The position numbers and the translations under genes are program-made. A model generated the notes under the pieces. It was given only the letters and a program-made list of their open reading frames with translations. It was not told where the DNA came from and ran no database searches. Below are positions 37,977 to 49,151 of a DNA stretch of 64,000 nt, in pieces. The stretch covers positions 98,311 to 162,310 of the forward strand of contig OZ316900.1 in assembly GCA_973895155.1 (NCBI GenBank), given 5' to 3'. The DNA comes from Marsupella aquatica. Lineage: Eukaryota > Marchantiophyta. Within the stretch, counting starts at the first letter, position 1, and every line of letters begins with the position of its first letter.

Positions 37977-38476
37977 AAAAAGAATATTTTTTTTCTATTT
38001 TTTCGATTCGAACAGCACTTCGCGCCTCGCGGGGCGTTCGATTTATTCCTTATTAAGAGACATTTGATTTATTCCTTATTAAGAGACATATATCTAAATT
38101 GGTGGTTTCAACCCTCCCTATAGTCCCGTGCCCGAAAAAAGCGTTTTTCGTCAGTCGCGGGCCCTTCGGGCACTCTCGCCTTCTTTCTAAGCCATTTTTA
38201 GAAGACTTCGGGCACTCCTCCCACCTATTAGGTCTCGTGCCTTTGGCGGCCGCAGGGTTCGGAAAAATATTTGTTGTTTTTCGCTACATTCCCAATTTAG
38301 CTATTAGATTCTACCTGGAGAAAGTTCAGCGTGTAGTAACCAAATGTTCGAATCATAAGCGAGGGAAAAAACGTATTTCATTTTATGAGCGCCTCGTATA
38401 CTTGGCAGGTTGGGAGGCAGTGGAGGAAGACCTATATATAGGTACTCCTCGAAGAGCTAACCTTTTCTTTTATTGG
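37977..38476. other. Spacer between rps14 and rps8
   Basis: About 500 nt without a native gene. It holds a tandem copy of ATTTATTCCTTATTAAGAGA at 38039 and 38067, and a plus-strand open frame (38099-38524) that overlaps the rps14 end antisense and matches no family I know. Confidence 0.55.
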
Positions 38477-39671
38477 CTACCAACACGATTTGTTTATGCC
38501 TATCAAAGAACCTTTAGAAGCTAATTCACGAAAAACTATACGAGAAATGCGAAATAACTTATATACGGAACGAGGGCGCCCTGTGAAAATACACCGGTTT
38601 CTTACTCGTGTTTTGGAACTATTTCTTGGCAACTTAGACAACTTAGAAAAATATTCATAACGGTTACAGTAGACGTGGAATTTCCTCTGACGCCCCTGAT
38701 TCAAAACCGTACGTGATAGTCTCCTATCATACGGCTCCTTGCACCCAGATTGATAAATTATTACGACTTAAAGAGACGTTGTGTCTCTCATCCTCGATTT
38801 TGAAGCATATATGTTGACTGCTCTTTCATCCCTTGGGATGCATGGACACTTTAGCATATCCCGATCGTAACAACCGGGCAAAAAAAAGTTTTTTTTAGCT
38901 TTTTGCCCTATCCCAATCCTACACACCATGAAGTTAGCCCGCCTGAGTTCAAGCTCAGAGGTGCGCAGGATTACACAGTTCCGAGATTCCATTCATCCTT
39001 TTGGATTGGGCCGTAAGGCTCCCGCTCTACGCCGGAGGCGCACTGAAAGAACGGGAAAGGGCAGAAAATACCTTTCCCTGGGCCTCTGTCTGATATTCCG
39101 GACGCGGCGGGGGGTCAGTAGGAAGCAATACCACCCCGCTTTCCTATTACGACGCTTCAGATGCTACGGTTCAGTAATTAGCCTTCGTAGGTAGAATAAC
39201 CACCCTGTAGTATTCACCCGGACAATACCCAACAAAGGGTATTTGTCACGCCCTTGCTAGAGATTATTCGTTCCCCACTTCCTAAGGGGCGAAACTCGCT
39301 TATCCCCGCGGGGGAGCGAAGACTGCGGAAAAGGCTTGCTTTAAAATTTCCGGGTTCTTCATCCCTTTTCTACCCAGCTTCACACCTTTGGATGCCACTC
39401 CAAACGCATGTGGGTACGCTGTTACCCTGTTCTCAAGGGAGAAGGACTTTCACCTTCATGGAAACTCAGTTCACTCGCTCCGCCATCCGGGTGCGGATGA
39501 ATGCGGAATAGAGCGCACAGGCGTGACTCAACGTCTTGACCTGTGAACAGGTCGCACTATCTTATTAGGAAGATTTCTATCTTGACAAATGGCTTTGTAA
39601 TACATTCGTTTCAATTCATATTTAGCCACAAGCAATCTACGTTTGTGATCCCGCATAATTTTATTTGACAT
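38477..39671 (-). CDS. rps14: Ribosomal protein S14 (rps14), two exons
   Basis: S14 is a small-subunit head protein. Exon 1 is 39558-39671 (114 nt, MSNKIMRDHKRRLLVAKYEL to NKI) and exon 2 is 38477-38662 (186 nt, RYEYFSKLSKLPRNSS, then CIFTGRPRSVYKLFRISR and ending GINKSCW). Joined length is 99 amino acids. The splice site falls exactly at nucleotide 114 with a GTGCGACC intron start, the known liverwort rps14i114 position. The start codon lies four bases after the rpl5 stop. Confidence 0.96.
38663..39557 (-). other. Group II intron rps14i114
   Basis: An 895-nt intron starting GTGCGACCTG and ending TGTAAC. Domain V is near 38706-38742 (GAGCCGTATGATAGGAGAC... ...ACGTACGGTTT). Long stretches match nad7i1113 (for example around 38880-39040 against 49395-49530), so the two introns share a recent origin. 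Confidence 0.9.
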
Positions 39672-39675
39672 ATGA

Positions 39676-40236
39676 CTAAACCTCTTTTTGCAAAAAGCCA
39701 CTCCACAAAATTACAGTCTCATCTTGTGTGTTAGCTGAAGTGACAATAGTTACATCAAACCCTCGAATATGCTCGAAAATCTCGAAATGATCCTGTATTT
39801 CGGGAAATAATCGTAACAACGACGTTGCCATTGATAATTGAATGGAGTTTTTACGTATTTTGACCGGATAATCGTAGAAGGATATTATTGTAACAAGTTT
39901 TTCCAAAAAATTATACATGATATGCCCTCGTAGAGTGCTTCGTGCTAGGTGAGTGACATATCCTGTGTCTCTCTTGGACTCCTGATTTACTACGAATTTA
40001 TTGAATCGAAACGACTTTCCTGTCGAACCCCTACTTCGTGTCTGTATGAATTTTTGACCACAAACAATTTCCATGGCTAATTTAACATTCTTTATGAAAC
40101 TTGAGGGTGCCTTTGGAACTACTATTGTTTTACACAATCTGGGAACTTCCATTATATTTTCGTAATTAATTTTTAGCAAGAAATCTGGACGTATTACCTG
40201 ATCGTAATGAAACTCGAGTCTATTTGGGGAGAACAT
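39676..40236 (-). CDS. rpl5: Ribosomal protein L5 (rpl5)
   Basis: L5 binds 5S rRNA in the large subunit. The 186-residue frame starts [20 protein letters not shown], has [17 protein letters not shown] and [20 protein letters not shown], and ends with the [20 protein letters not shown] signature. It is followed immediately by rps14. Confidence 0.96.
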   Translation of the reverse strand: MFSPNRLEFHYDQVIRPDFLLKINYENIMEVPRLCKTIVVPKAPSSFIKNVKLAMEIVCGQKFIQTRSRGSTGKSFRFNKFVVNQESKRDTGYVTHLARSTLRGHIMYNFLEKLVTIISFYDYPVKIRKNSIQLSMATSLLRLFPEIQDHFEIFEHIRGFDVTIVTSANTQDETVILWSGFLQKEV

Positions 40237-42320
40237 AATTCGATTTGGCCTTTTTTTATTGAAATGGAAGCATCAAGGGCATCGAAAACCAATGTACCAG
40301 CCCGTTTATCGGGAAGGGCGAGCAGTCATCAGCTCACCCCGATGGATATAGAGACAGTAATACTTGATGGCATGGTGCGAAGTTAAGACCACGCACCCTA
40401 GAGATTCGACCTACTTCATCGCAGGCACTTTTGACAGCACCCATAATGACCACCTTCTCGATCCTTTCCTGAAGACTGCGCGTAAACGACGGCTCTTGGC
40501 GGGAATGAGTCCGAATCCTTTGTAAGTCTTCTGGCGTTCCCTGAAAGTCCGGCGATAACATTTTAAAGATATTTTTGGCGTTGTTATCCCAGTCATTAAG
40601 TCAGTAACAATATTGATTGTGCAACGTGCGACTAGCGGAATAAGCAGCTATGCCGGTTTCCCAACCATGGAAAAGTGCCAAAGCCCACCCGTTTGCGCGG
40701 CCAATCCGGGCTAAAGTCACGTTGTAGCCGGAATGACCGGTAAGCGCGGTACGAAAGATAGCAAGCACCACGCGCCTCTATAAGCGCTTCAATCGACAAG
40801 GGCTTCAATCTACAAGCCCGAACACGCTTCCCGCGCACTCCGTGCCGATGGGTCCGAAGGTGAGCAATGCTTGCCAATAATAAGCGACTACTTATAGTAA
40901 AAGGTAATATTCCTTTTCGATAGTAACACCGGATTAGCAAAATGGGGTTACTATTGACGGTTCATTAGGAGAAAACAAGTTGTCCAAAGAGTTTTTCATT
41001 TAAAATATATCATCTTTTTCTCCATTTTTCTTTCTTCCGATGAAAAAATATACACATATTTATTTGCGATGGGTCACGGATGATTAGCTCAGATTAGCTC
41101 AGAAGGATCTGCCTGCAAAATGTATTTATTTTTTGCCGTCGGGTAACGGATGCTTAGAGGGAGCGGGAGATCTTTGAATAAGGTCTCCCACTGTGAGAGA
41201 TTGGGAATAAGTAACCTTCCGCAACGATTAGAGCGGGATAATACGTATAGAACTACGCCGAGCTGTACATATAACAATACGAGTATCAAGATCTTAGTAT
41301 ACTTTGAGTACGGGAGGTACCGATCGAAAAGATACAAGAGCAAACGTTCTTAGTTTCGGGGGTTATTTCGGGCGTTGAACGCCGGCTCTTATAATCTCCT
41401 CGACCCAATTTGTGGGGTTAGCAAAATAAATCCACTAGTAAGTAAGGTGCAAAAAAAGACAGTGATCTTCAATCAAAATAGGAAGGAAGGGATCGATTTC
41501 GAGGGAGCTGGGCTCGCTGGAGGGAGTAGGTGTCATCTTATTTTTCCAATGATTCGCGGCGGCTTCTAGCCCTCGTGTTGGGGGCCCCTCCAAATCCTTG
41601 GGTTAGGCCGGCAGGATGGTTGTCCCCAAATACTTGGTCTCCTAGGGTTCAAGGGCTACCTTCCGTTCTTAGAGTTGTGCGAAGAACCGCTTCATCAAGT
41701 CATTCTGTTTCGTATTCATACATGGCCGGAGTAGCTTCGGCCTCGGCAGCTCTTGCTTTCGTCTCATTACCAGTTGCAATAAATTTTGCTCGCTCAGTGC
41801 CCCCCCCCCCGATTTGTCGGATTTCTCCTCAATTACCAAGGGTTTCCCGGTCGGCGGCACCGCTTTACCCGAGATATGAGCGACCCCCGTGAATATACCA
41901 CTACTCCTACTATCGGGGTCGATGTCGAACCTTGCAATATCGAATTGTATTAATCTGTACGAGAAAGGGACCCGGACTTTGTTTCGTCGGACACCACAAG
42001 ACCAAGATACTGTCCGACAAGGGCGACTGTCTGACATAATCCGAGCCGACACGAGGGTGGTAACACTAAAACGCAGTAATGAAATAAGTAAAGGCGGAAA
42101 GCGCCATTGAGCATATACATAGGGATGATCGGAACATAAAAGAAATCTTGATTGTAGGTGCGTGGGACTCGACCAGGTGGAGAGGTGTATAGCACTCGAC
42201 CAGAAAGAGAGCGTGCGGAATGCCACTTTTGTCTCGAGCGCGGACTTCTCCAATAGAGCTAACTAACGTAACGAAGGTTACAAGCTTATTTTGACTTTCC
42301 GCCATATTTTTTTCTCTTTC
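40237..42320. other. Two-kilobase insertion between rpl16 and rpl5
   Basis: rpl16 and rpl5 are usually close neighbours; here they are 2 kb apart. The insert has a minus-strand frame of 84 codons at 41089-41343 with one hydrophobic helix (KILILVLLYVQLGVVLYVL), and minus-strand frames of mosaic composition at 41669-42305, one of which has an Ala/Glu-rich piece (ETKARAAEAEATPAMYEYE). None is recognised. The 40780-40870 part carries the dispersed CCCGCGCACT repeat. Confidence 0.6.
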
Positions 42321-42728
42321 TCACGACCACTTAAAAAACTTTATCGACAACCCCAGTTTATGCGCGGCCAATGTAGCAGCTTGTTGAGCATTTGACAGAC
42401 TGACGCAATCCATTTCAAATAAGATTTGTCCCTTCAACACACGAGCAATCCAACCTTTAGTATTTCCCTTGCCCTTTCCCATTCGCACTTCTGCCGGTTT
42501 ACTGGTAATAGGAATATCTGCGAAAACTCTTACCCATATTTTAGAATTTCTTCGAAATTTTCTGCTTATAGCACGACGCGCTGCTTCGATCGCTTGATAC
42601 GAAATACGGCCAGCTTCACAACTTTTAATGCCGTATTTTCCAAAACAAAGTTCTGTACCGTCTGCTTTGCAACCTTTACATTTGCCTTTTCGATATTTAC
42701 GAAATTTTGTACGTTTTGGATATAGCAC
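42321..42728 (-). CDS. rpl16: Ribosomal protein L16 (rpl16)
   Basis: L16 sits near the peptidyl transferase centre and the A-site tRNA. The 135-residue frame starts MLYPKRTKFRKYRKGKCKG and contains EAARRAISRKFRRNSKIWV and KPAEVRMGKGKGNTKGWIA. Its first 32 nt overlap the rps3 end, an arrangement conserved across plant mitochondria. Confidence 0.96.
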   Translation of the reverse strand: MLYPKRTKFRKYRKGKCKGCKADGTELCFGKYGIKSCEAGRISYQAIEAARRAISRKFRRNSKIWVRVFADIPITSKPAEVRMGKGKGNTKGWIARVLKGQILFEMDCVSLSNAQQAATLAAHKLGLSIKFFKWS

Positions 42729-43989
42729 AACTTGTCCCTTTTTTTTGTGTTAGAAAATACGAAACCCACACTTTGACACCTAAGATTCCATAAGGGGTAG
42801 ATGCTTGTGTTTTCGCATAATCGATTTGATCGGAAAAAACATGTAAAGATGTTTCGCCGTATTTTTTGTATTCAGTTTTAGCTATTTCCGCGCCATTCAA
42901 TCGACCTGAACAACCAATACGGATCCCCTTCACATATGGGCATTTTTTAATTCGTTTAAATATAGATCTACATATTTGTCGAAATGATTTTTTTTGTTCT
43001 AGTTCCCAAGATATTTCTTGAGCAATTAGAGAGGCACTTCGATAAACAGAAGCTATTTTGACTGGCTGAATTAAGGTATTAGTTTTTGTTTGATTAGCAA
43101 ATAAAGATTGCATTTTTTTCAAATAATAATAACGACTGGAAAGAGATGTAGCTTTCCTAAATCGGGCATACCTTAAGAATATGATAGCATCGAAATACAA
43201 TGTGGACCTGGGTTGACGAATTGACTCCCCGCTTTGTGTTCCTTGCTTGGCCAGCGGAATGGCTTCCCCAATCGTGGATGTTCTAGCTGGGCCTTGTGCC
43301 ACGGGACTTCTGTTAACCATAGGATCGAATTGAATTTGGTTCTTTAGATTGAAGAAATATTGCATTACGAAATAATCCAAGGAAGCACGCCCGGTAAAAC
43401 CAAAGAAGTCTTCTTCGGACCCAAAAATATCTCTTTTTTTTTCAGCACGCACGGCTACCGGGATGTAAGGCGCGAAGCGAGAGAACGCATAGCGTTCTTC
43501 TGAGGCTCTTCCGTCATCATTTTCGTCTTTCGGCCAGATACTTTGAAAAGTAGAGTGTATGTCGGCCATCCAATCGCTGACTCGAAGTAATTGGTCAATC
43601 TTATGTATTGATGGCGATCGACCATGGTATTCATAGCGGCGTTTTCCGGGCCAAATCCCGACTTCATTTCTCTGTTTTACTGTATCGTCGTTAATACGCC
43701 CGATCGACTTGACAGATGGTAGTGCCCCAAGGCCTTGATGTCTTGATTGGCTAAGTCGATCCAGAAAAGATAGATGAATAAATGTCCTTTTAGGAAAATG
43801 ATGGATAATACACCTACCGAGACGAAAGCCAAACGTGTTTCCCGTAGGTGGACGTATTGAACCAAAATAATCTCTAAAATTTAAATCTTGATACAACAAT
43901 TTTCCGTAGTAGTAATCACTAAACCAACTGGAATCTGAACTACGATTCAGATTGAGTCTGACTGAAATCGGATTTACTTTTTGTGCCAT
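42697..43989 (-). CDS. rps3: Ribosomal protein S3 (rps3)
   Basis: S3 is a small-subunit head protein at the mRNA entry. The 430-residue frame starts MAQKVNPISVRLNLNRSSDS and has the KH-like N-terminal part, a long plant-mitochondrial middle extension, and the conserved C-terminal GIRIGCSGRLNGAEIAKTEY and TPYGILGVKVWV. There is no intron, unlike seed plants, which have one or two in rps3. Confidence 0.96.
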   Translation of the reverse strand: MAQKVNPISVRLNLNRSSDSSWFSDYYYGKLLYQDLNFRDYFGSIRPPTGNTFGFRLGRCIIHHFPKRTFIHLSFLDRLSQSRHQGLGALPSVKSIGRINDDTVKQRNEVGIWPGKRRYEYHGRSPSIHKIDQLLRVSDWMADIHSTFQSIWPKDENDDGRASEERYAFSRFAPYIPVAVRAEKKRDIFGSEEDFFGFTGRASLDYFVMQYFFNLKNQIQFDPMVNRSPVAQGPARTSTIGEAIPLAKQGTQSGESIRQPRSTLYFDAIIFLRYARFRKATSLSSRYYYLKKMQSLFANQTKTNTLIQPVKIASVYRSASLIAQEISWELEQKKSFRQICRSIFKRIKKCPYVKGIRIGCSGRLNGAEIAKTEYKKYGETSLHVFSDQIDYAKTQASTPYGILGVKVWVSYFLTQKKGTSCAISKTYKIS

Positions 43990-43995
43990 AATTTA

Positions 43996-44277
43996 CTATC
44001 GTACCTTTTTGATCGGTTTGATCTTGGTTTTCGAGGGCAAAGCTCTCTTACCCAAGGAGGAGGTTTTCCGTGTAGAAGCAAACTCTCCAAATTTATGACC
44101 AACCATTTCTTCAGTAATCTTCAAACCAACAAAACCTTTTCCGTTATAAATTTGTGCATAGCAACCAACAAATTGAGGCAAAATACAAGATCTACGTGAC
44201 CAAATTCTCCACCTAATCTTTTTTTGCTTGAACAAGCAAGTATCCACAAAAGGACCTTTCCATATAGAGCGTGTCAT
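43996..44277 (-). CDS. rps19: Ribosomal protein S19 (rps19)
   Basis: S19 is a small-subunit head protein. The 93-residue frame starts [20 protein letters not shown] and has the family signature [20 protein letters not shown] with FGEFASTRK after it. It is separated from rpl2 by three bases and from rps3 by six. Confidence 0.97.
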   Translation of the reverse strand: MTRSIWKGPFVDTCLFKQKKIRWRIWSRRSCILPQFVGCYAQIYNGKGFVGLKITEEMVGHKFGEFASTRKTSSLGKRALPSKTKIKPIKKVR

Positions 44278-44280
44278 AAA

Positions 44281-46603
44281 CTAATTTCTGCGTTTTCTCA
44301 CTACTGTTTTGAATCCACCTTTGGTAGGCTTGCCCCAAGGTGATACCGAAGGTCTACCTCCTTTAGTGCGTCCTTCACCGCCTCCATGAGGATGATCAAC
44401 TGGATTCATAGCCACACCCCGAACGATGGGGCGTCTGCCTAACCACCGGCTTTGTCCCGCTTTGTCAAGCTTATGTTTACCATGATTAAGATTGGAAACT
44501 ATACCAATAGTAGCTCGGCATCGGGAATCTATTAGTTTGTCAACACCCGAAGGTAACCGCACAATACATTGCGGTGTATTCTCAACCTTCTTAATTATTT
44601 GAGCAAAGGTTCCCGCGGCTCGAGTCAACTTTGCGCCTTGACCTGGGTTCCTTTCAATGTTATGTACCCACGTGCCTATAGGTATTTTGGCTAATGGTAT
44701 GCAATTTCCGACCATTTGATAATATGAATCAAGTATGTATTTATTCTCACTAGAAACGTAGTCTCCGTGTAGCCAAGCTTGGCTATCTCGCTCGGTCTCC
44801 ACCCTAAGGCCCGAAGGGTCATTAGCTTTCTGGGAAGATTGATGGTAGTTTAACGGGGTCGAAGGTTTAGACCAATGAAAATTAATCACCGTCTTGCCTA
44901 CTTCCAATTTTTCACTGGCTAATATATAAGTGAAAGGCTCGGAGGTGCGTAGCACTCGATCCGAACCCGAAGGCCCGACGGCACGGAGTGCGCGGGGAGC
45001 ATGTTCGGGCTTGGAGAAAGAAGGGTCGAGCACTACGTGCCTGTCCCTTGGGTCTCGTGTCCTTCTTCCCAATATCGTGTGCGGGAATCTACCAGCCATT
45101 TCCGGCCTTCCGTCCTTCTTACCAGTATCGTGTGCGGAAATCGTCAAGCTATTTCCGGCCTTCGGCCCTTGGGACCAAGGAAGTACTAGGCTTGTTATTC
45201 TCGTCGCCCCGCTATGCGTTCTCCATCTTTGGCCTCCGCTTCGAGAGAACGTATTTTCTCCCCCTAGGGCCGACAGGCACTCTCTTCCCGTTGGGAGGGA
45301 AGGGCCTCGAAAAGCGAAGAAAGCGGGCTTTGCCCCAGCTACTGCTACGCTGGGTAAACCAAGACCCAAAGGTCTTAAGGCTTTGGTCCTAAGGTCTCGT
45401 GGCCTTAAGACCCAAGAACTTTCCAGTATCTGCCCGCCTCCGGGCCTCGTTTTCTCGTATTCTATTTCCTCAGCTTGTCTAGGCAGCGAAGAGAACGAGA
45501 ATAATAGGCCGAAAAAGAACATATTTTTTTCTTTTCGACTATTTGCTCTAGCCGGGTGCTTTCCAGGGCGTAGAACCCCTTCGATCCATCGTACTAAAGC
45601 AATCCAAGACGAACGATTTGGGTCATACTCGATTCTTTCTACAATGCCCATAGACGAAGTGCTTCGTTTGAAATCAATTTTTCGCTGCAATCGCTTCGAT
45701 CCACCCCCTCGGTGAAAAACCGTAATACGCCCTGATGAATTTCTTCCAGCAGAACTCCGTTTTAAATGAAAAGTTAATTGTTTTAGTGGTAGGAGATGGG
45801 CCACCAACCCCCATGATCTCTCGTCTGGTTGGAAGGCCTTCCTCCGAACCGTACGTGCGAGTCTCCCTGCATACGGCTCTCCAAGCGATCCTTTTGACTT
45901 AGCCAGTTGGTTAAGAGTATCCGTTAACGGGAGTCCTTCCACACGGGACTGTTGTCCGTACTTGTTCGGGTAGGCTCCCAGTCAGGATGAACGGAATAAG
46001 ATTCTTCTTTACCAAAGTAATCTCCGCCGATCTTTCTTGCTCTGGGCCCCTTCGCGGTATTTACGTTACTACGAGTCCCCCGTTGCCCTCCCCTCCTCGG
46101 TTCTGACACAAAGGATGGTAACTATTTGTATTTTCCTAGCTAGCCAGGTTACCGGAAGTGACCCTAGGCAATCCCAAGTTTCGTTTATAGTGTGTCGGGC
46201 CGGTTCATTAGGTTTTTTGGTCATTTACCGTATCTGTACGGTAGCTGTCTCCCAGTGTGTTCCACTCTGTTTTCTAACCCGAAAAGCAGGGGGCGGTGGC
46301 TGGGGAGAAGGTCGCGCTTCCCGCTGGCGACATGATGGCTGGGCCGGGGCCACAGCCAGACTGAGTGGAATACCTCCAGTAGACCTGCGATACGATCCAT
46401 AGAACCTCTAGCTCGGAGAACGGCTTAGCGTTATCGGTTTCACGCCGTGTTCCCCTTCTTACCTACATGCTACAATACCCTTTGGGCTTTCCCCGCGAGG
46501 ATAGTAGGACGCTTTACACAGAACACTCCGTGCCGGCTTGTCGCCGGAGACGCATTATTACTAACTTGGCGCACCTCTTCCTTTCCAGCAACTATTTCTC
46601 ATA
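44281..46603 (-). CDS. rpl2: Ribosomal protein L2 (rpl2), two exons, with a repeat-derived insertion
   Basis: L2 is a central large-subunit protein required for peptidyl transfer. Exon 1 is only 28 nt (46576-46603, MRNSCWKGR plus one base) and exon 2 is 44281-45788 (1508 nt); together they encode 511 amino acids. Exon 2 starts [19 protein letters not shown], has [18 protein letters not shown], and ends with the conserved [20 protein letters not shown]. Between about 45570 and 44940 lies a non-conserved insertion of about 200 residues. Part of it (44940-45200) is made of the dispersed GC-rich repeat found in spacers, including a ~50-bp tandem duplication, but the frame stays open. The splice site at nucleotide 28 matches the liverwort rpl2 intron. 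Confidence 0.93.
45789..46575 (-). other. Group II intron rpl2i28
   Basis: A 787-nt intron starting GTGCGCCAAG and ending CTCCTAC. Domain V is near 45846-45883 (GAGCCGTATGCAGGGAGAC... ...ACGTACGGTTC). Segments such as GGGGGCGGTGGCTGGGGAGA (46271 on) recur in nad4Li100 and nad7i336, so these three are one family. Confidence 0.9.
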
Positions 46604-47462
46604 GTGTATTTGCCTTTTTTTATTTCGTTTGAAGCATCAATGACACCGAAAAACCGAATGTACCGTAGGTACACCTCTCTTCGACTGTCAGTGTCATCAA
46701 TCATCTACGATGATTGATGGCTTCGCTACTAGCCGTAAAATATATCACGTAGGGCAGAAGGTCCGGAAGTGGAGCCTCAGCCCGTGGTTGGCCGGCGGGG
46801 GCCTACAGGCACTCCCTTCCAATTAACTACATAGGTGTTACGATTTCATACGAAAGCTAAGTACACCGGGTGGGGGGTGTGCACATCATGTTCGTTTATG
46901 CGGCCACTATTACATATGATCTCGGATTAAGTCTCTTTAAAGCTGGCACACGAACCAAACAAAAGCAAATTAAAAGGGTGCAGCTCTCTTCTTGACGAGT
47001 AGAGCTGCCCCCTTTTAATCGTAAAGCGCTATCCCTCTGGTCGAGTGCTACGCACGTCTCCTTCCCCGAACACCCTCCCCGCGCACTCCGTGCCTATGGC
47101 AGCCGCCAAAGGCACACGACTCTAAGGAAAGGAGGCGCGTAGCACTTCCCGGAGGCCGCCCCACAAAGTGCTACGCGCCTCCTTTCTCGCCATTTCGTCT
47201 CGTGCCCCGTCAGTTTATTTCTCCCCTTCTTTCTGACAGTCCCCCTTTTTTTGTCAGTTCTTTCATTTCCTCGAAAGCATCGGTCAGACAGTGCCCCGCC
47301 CTACGGGCATGTTTCGCCGCGTGTTACGCAATACAACATCATAGATTTGGTAGCCTTTTGGCCCTTATTCGATTATACGTAGTGCTACGCCCTTGGGCGA
47401 AGCGGTGTGATTTTGTATTTTCGGAAATGTAGACTTCCCCCCCCTACTTAAAAGCAATTTGA
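46604..47462. other. Spacer between rps10 and rpl2
   Basis: No gene is seen. It has a 9-bp inverted repeat at about 46696-46718 (ATCAATCAT and ATGATTGAT), copies of the GACAGTCCCC motif (47231, 47283) and the CCGCGCACT repeat (47077). The segment 46630-46670 resembles 40262-40300 upstream of rpl5. Confidence 0.55.
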
Positions 47463-47771
47463 CTAGGGTTTGCAAACTTTATCCAAACGGGTTTGATAAT
47501 AAAAGATAATTTCCAATTGAACTCCAAGTAGATCATGTAGTTTTAACCAATTCAACTTTTCACGCAATTTATGCGTTTCCGTTTCTATGACCAGCAATTG
47601 TTTATGTATTCTCGTTTCAAATTGTTCTCTAGACTTTTTATCAATATGAGGTGATCGTAATACTGTATATAAAATTCGTTTTTTAGGCAATCCAATCTTG
47701 CGTGTGTTAAGTAGAAGCCCCGACCTTTGATTCTCAAAAGATTTAATAACGATGCATATTTTGGCAGTCAT
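47463..47771 (-). CDS. rps10: Ribosomal protein S10 (rps10)
   Basis: S10 is a small-subunit head protein. The 102-residue frame starts [20 protein letters not shown] and contains [26 protein letters not shown] in the expected order, with no intron. It is the first gene of the ribosomal block on this strand. A 12-bp stem-loop lies just upstream. Confidence 0.95.
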   Translation of the reverse strand: MTAKICIVIKSFENQRSGLLLNTRKIGLPKKRILYTVLRSPHIDKKSREQFETRIHKQLLVIETETHKLREKLNWLKLHDLLGVQLEIIFYYQTRLDKVCKP

Positions 47772-47794
47772 TCCACGTGGTTTTTTAGTTTTTC

Positions 47795-47823
47795 ATTATG
47801 CCATTACGTAATAATGGCATAAT
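47795..47823. repeat. Perfect 12-bp inverted repeat upstream of rps10
   Basis: ATTATGCCATTA is followed by five bases and TAATGGCATAAT. It starts 24 bases 5' of the rps10 ATG, so the 5' leader of rps10 mRNA could fold here. A related half (ACGTAGTAATGGCATAAC) occurs upstream of nad1 at about 13895. Confidence 0.85.
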
Positions 47824-49086
47824 CCTGATGTTTTTTATGGGCCTCGAGCGCTTTCATCGTTCGACCCTTACCCATCATTCTCTATGCTGGAGCAAAGCCC
47901 AGAAGAGAATGCAAAAAAAGATTTTTTTTGCTTTTCCATGCGCCCCCCCCCATGGAAAGCTGACGCTTTACGCGGGGGGGGGTCGAAGCCCGAAAAATTT
48001 ATATTATGCTCCGCTGCCCCTCGCTCGCAAAGCAAACGAAGTGCGTGCGGAGCTCCAGGGGAGAGAAGCCTCAAAGTTGTCAATTGCGCGCATTCAGCAA
48101 GTCGCTATGTATATACCTCTCCGCAAGCTACATCGATGAATCATCAGAGATTATTCATCAGCGTTATGAGCTTTGCTAAAATAAATATTTTTTGGTTTGG
48201 GCGCAGCTCGGAAACACGCAAAAAGAAAAAAAAATATTGGGTAATATCCTTTTCTTTGCTCCGCGCGGCCCGAAACCGTTGGCCCTTCCTCATACAAGCC
48301 AGAGGAGTGTTCTCGGGTCCTAAGGCCCCGAAGGAAACTTATTTGGCTTTACAGGATCCGAAGTAGACTTATTTAGCTTTACGAAATAAGCGCTGAAGGC
48401 CGTAAATGTCTTTACCGCGCACCATACCAGCCAGAACACGCTCCCCGCGCACTACGTGCCTGGGTCCGAGGGTGCGTAAACACGTTCAGACGGGGAACGG
48501 CTTTACGAAAAAAGGACCTGAAGGGTTCGGGTCGAGCCCCCCCGCCGGGGGGGGGCCGAACCCGTTGGACCAAAGGGCACGAGACTATAGGAAGAAGGAC
48601 GTACCCGAGTCTAGTGTCCTTCGAACAAGTGTCAATAAAAATATTTTACTAACGTTGCCGAACCTTCGCAACGGCGCGGGGGCAAAAAAATATATATATA
48701 TTTTTTCTATCCCTCTCTATCCCTCACAGGCCGCTTTTTTCAGGTTCATCCATTTATTGATAGATAACCCGGCCATGTTTCTTGGAGCTCTCCCGCGCTT
48801 GCTTTTTGGCAATTACATAAGGCTGCCGGAGGGAAGCATTATGGAGACCTGTAGGGCAGGTTCGAAGATTTAAAAATACATATTTATTTATTCCTGCGGC
48901 CTTCATTCGCATCATATCGGTGATAATCCCAATCAAGCAAAATATATAGATATATCTATATATTTCTATATCCGAAACAGGAGGCCCAGGGGGCACTGTC
49001 AGACAAAGAAAGGGCGGGAAATTCTAGGGATAAGTTTCTGGAAAACAATATATATTTTTTTGGTCCTACCTGTGCAATTAGTAGTC
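47824..49086. other. Spacer between pseudo-nad7 and rps10
   Basis: No gene is seen. It contains GC-rich dispersed repeats (48020-48600), including CTCCCCGCGCACTACGTGCC at 48440, and AT-rich stretches (48680-48710, 48945-48970). Confidence 0.55.
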
Positions 49087-49151
49087 TTATCTATCTACCT
49101 CTCCAAACACAATATCTCGAGTACCTAAGTGACAACATTTGCTGGCATGTT

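Noticed and set aside
38099-38524. Plus-strand frame of 141 codons between rps8 and rps14
   Set aside because: It runs antisense into the end of rps14 and its product matches no mitochondrial protein I know. The spacer part is repeat-like. I cannot exclude a real gene, but the support is weak.
41089-41343. Small membrane-helix frame of 84 codons between rpl16 and rpl5
   Set aside because: One hydrophobic stretch and an ATG are not enough; there is no known family and the surrounding DNA is mosaic.
44930-45715. Plus-strand open frame of 261 codons
   Set aside because: It is antisense to rpl2 exon 2, arises from GC-rich repeat sequence, and has no family resemblance.
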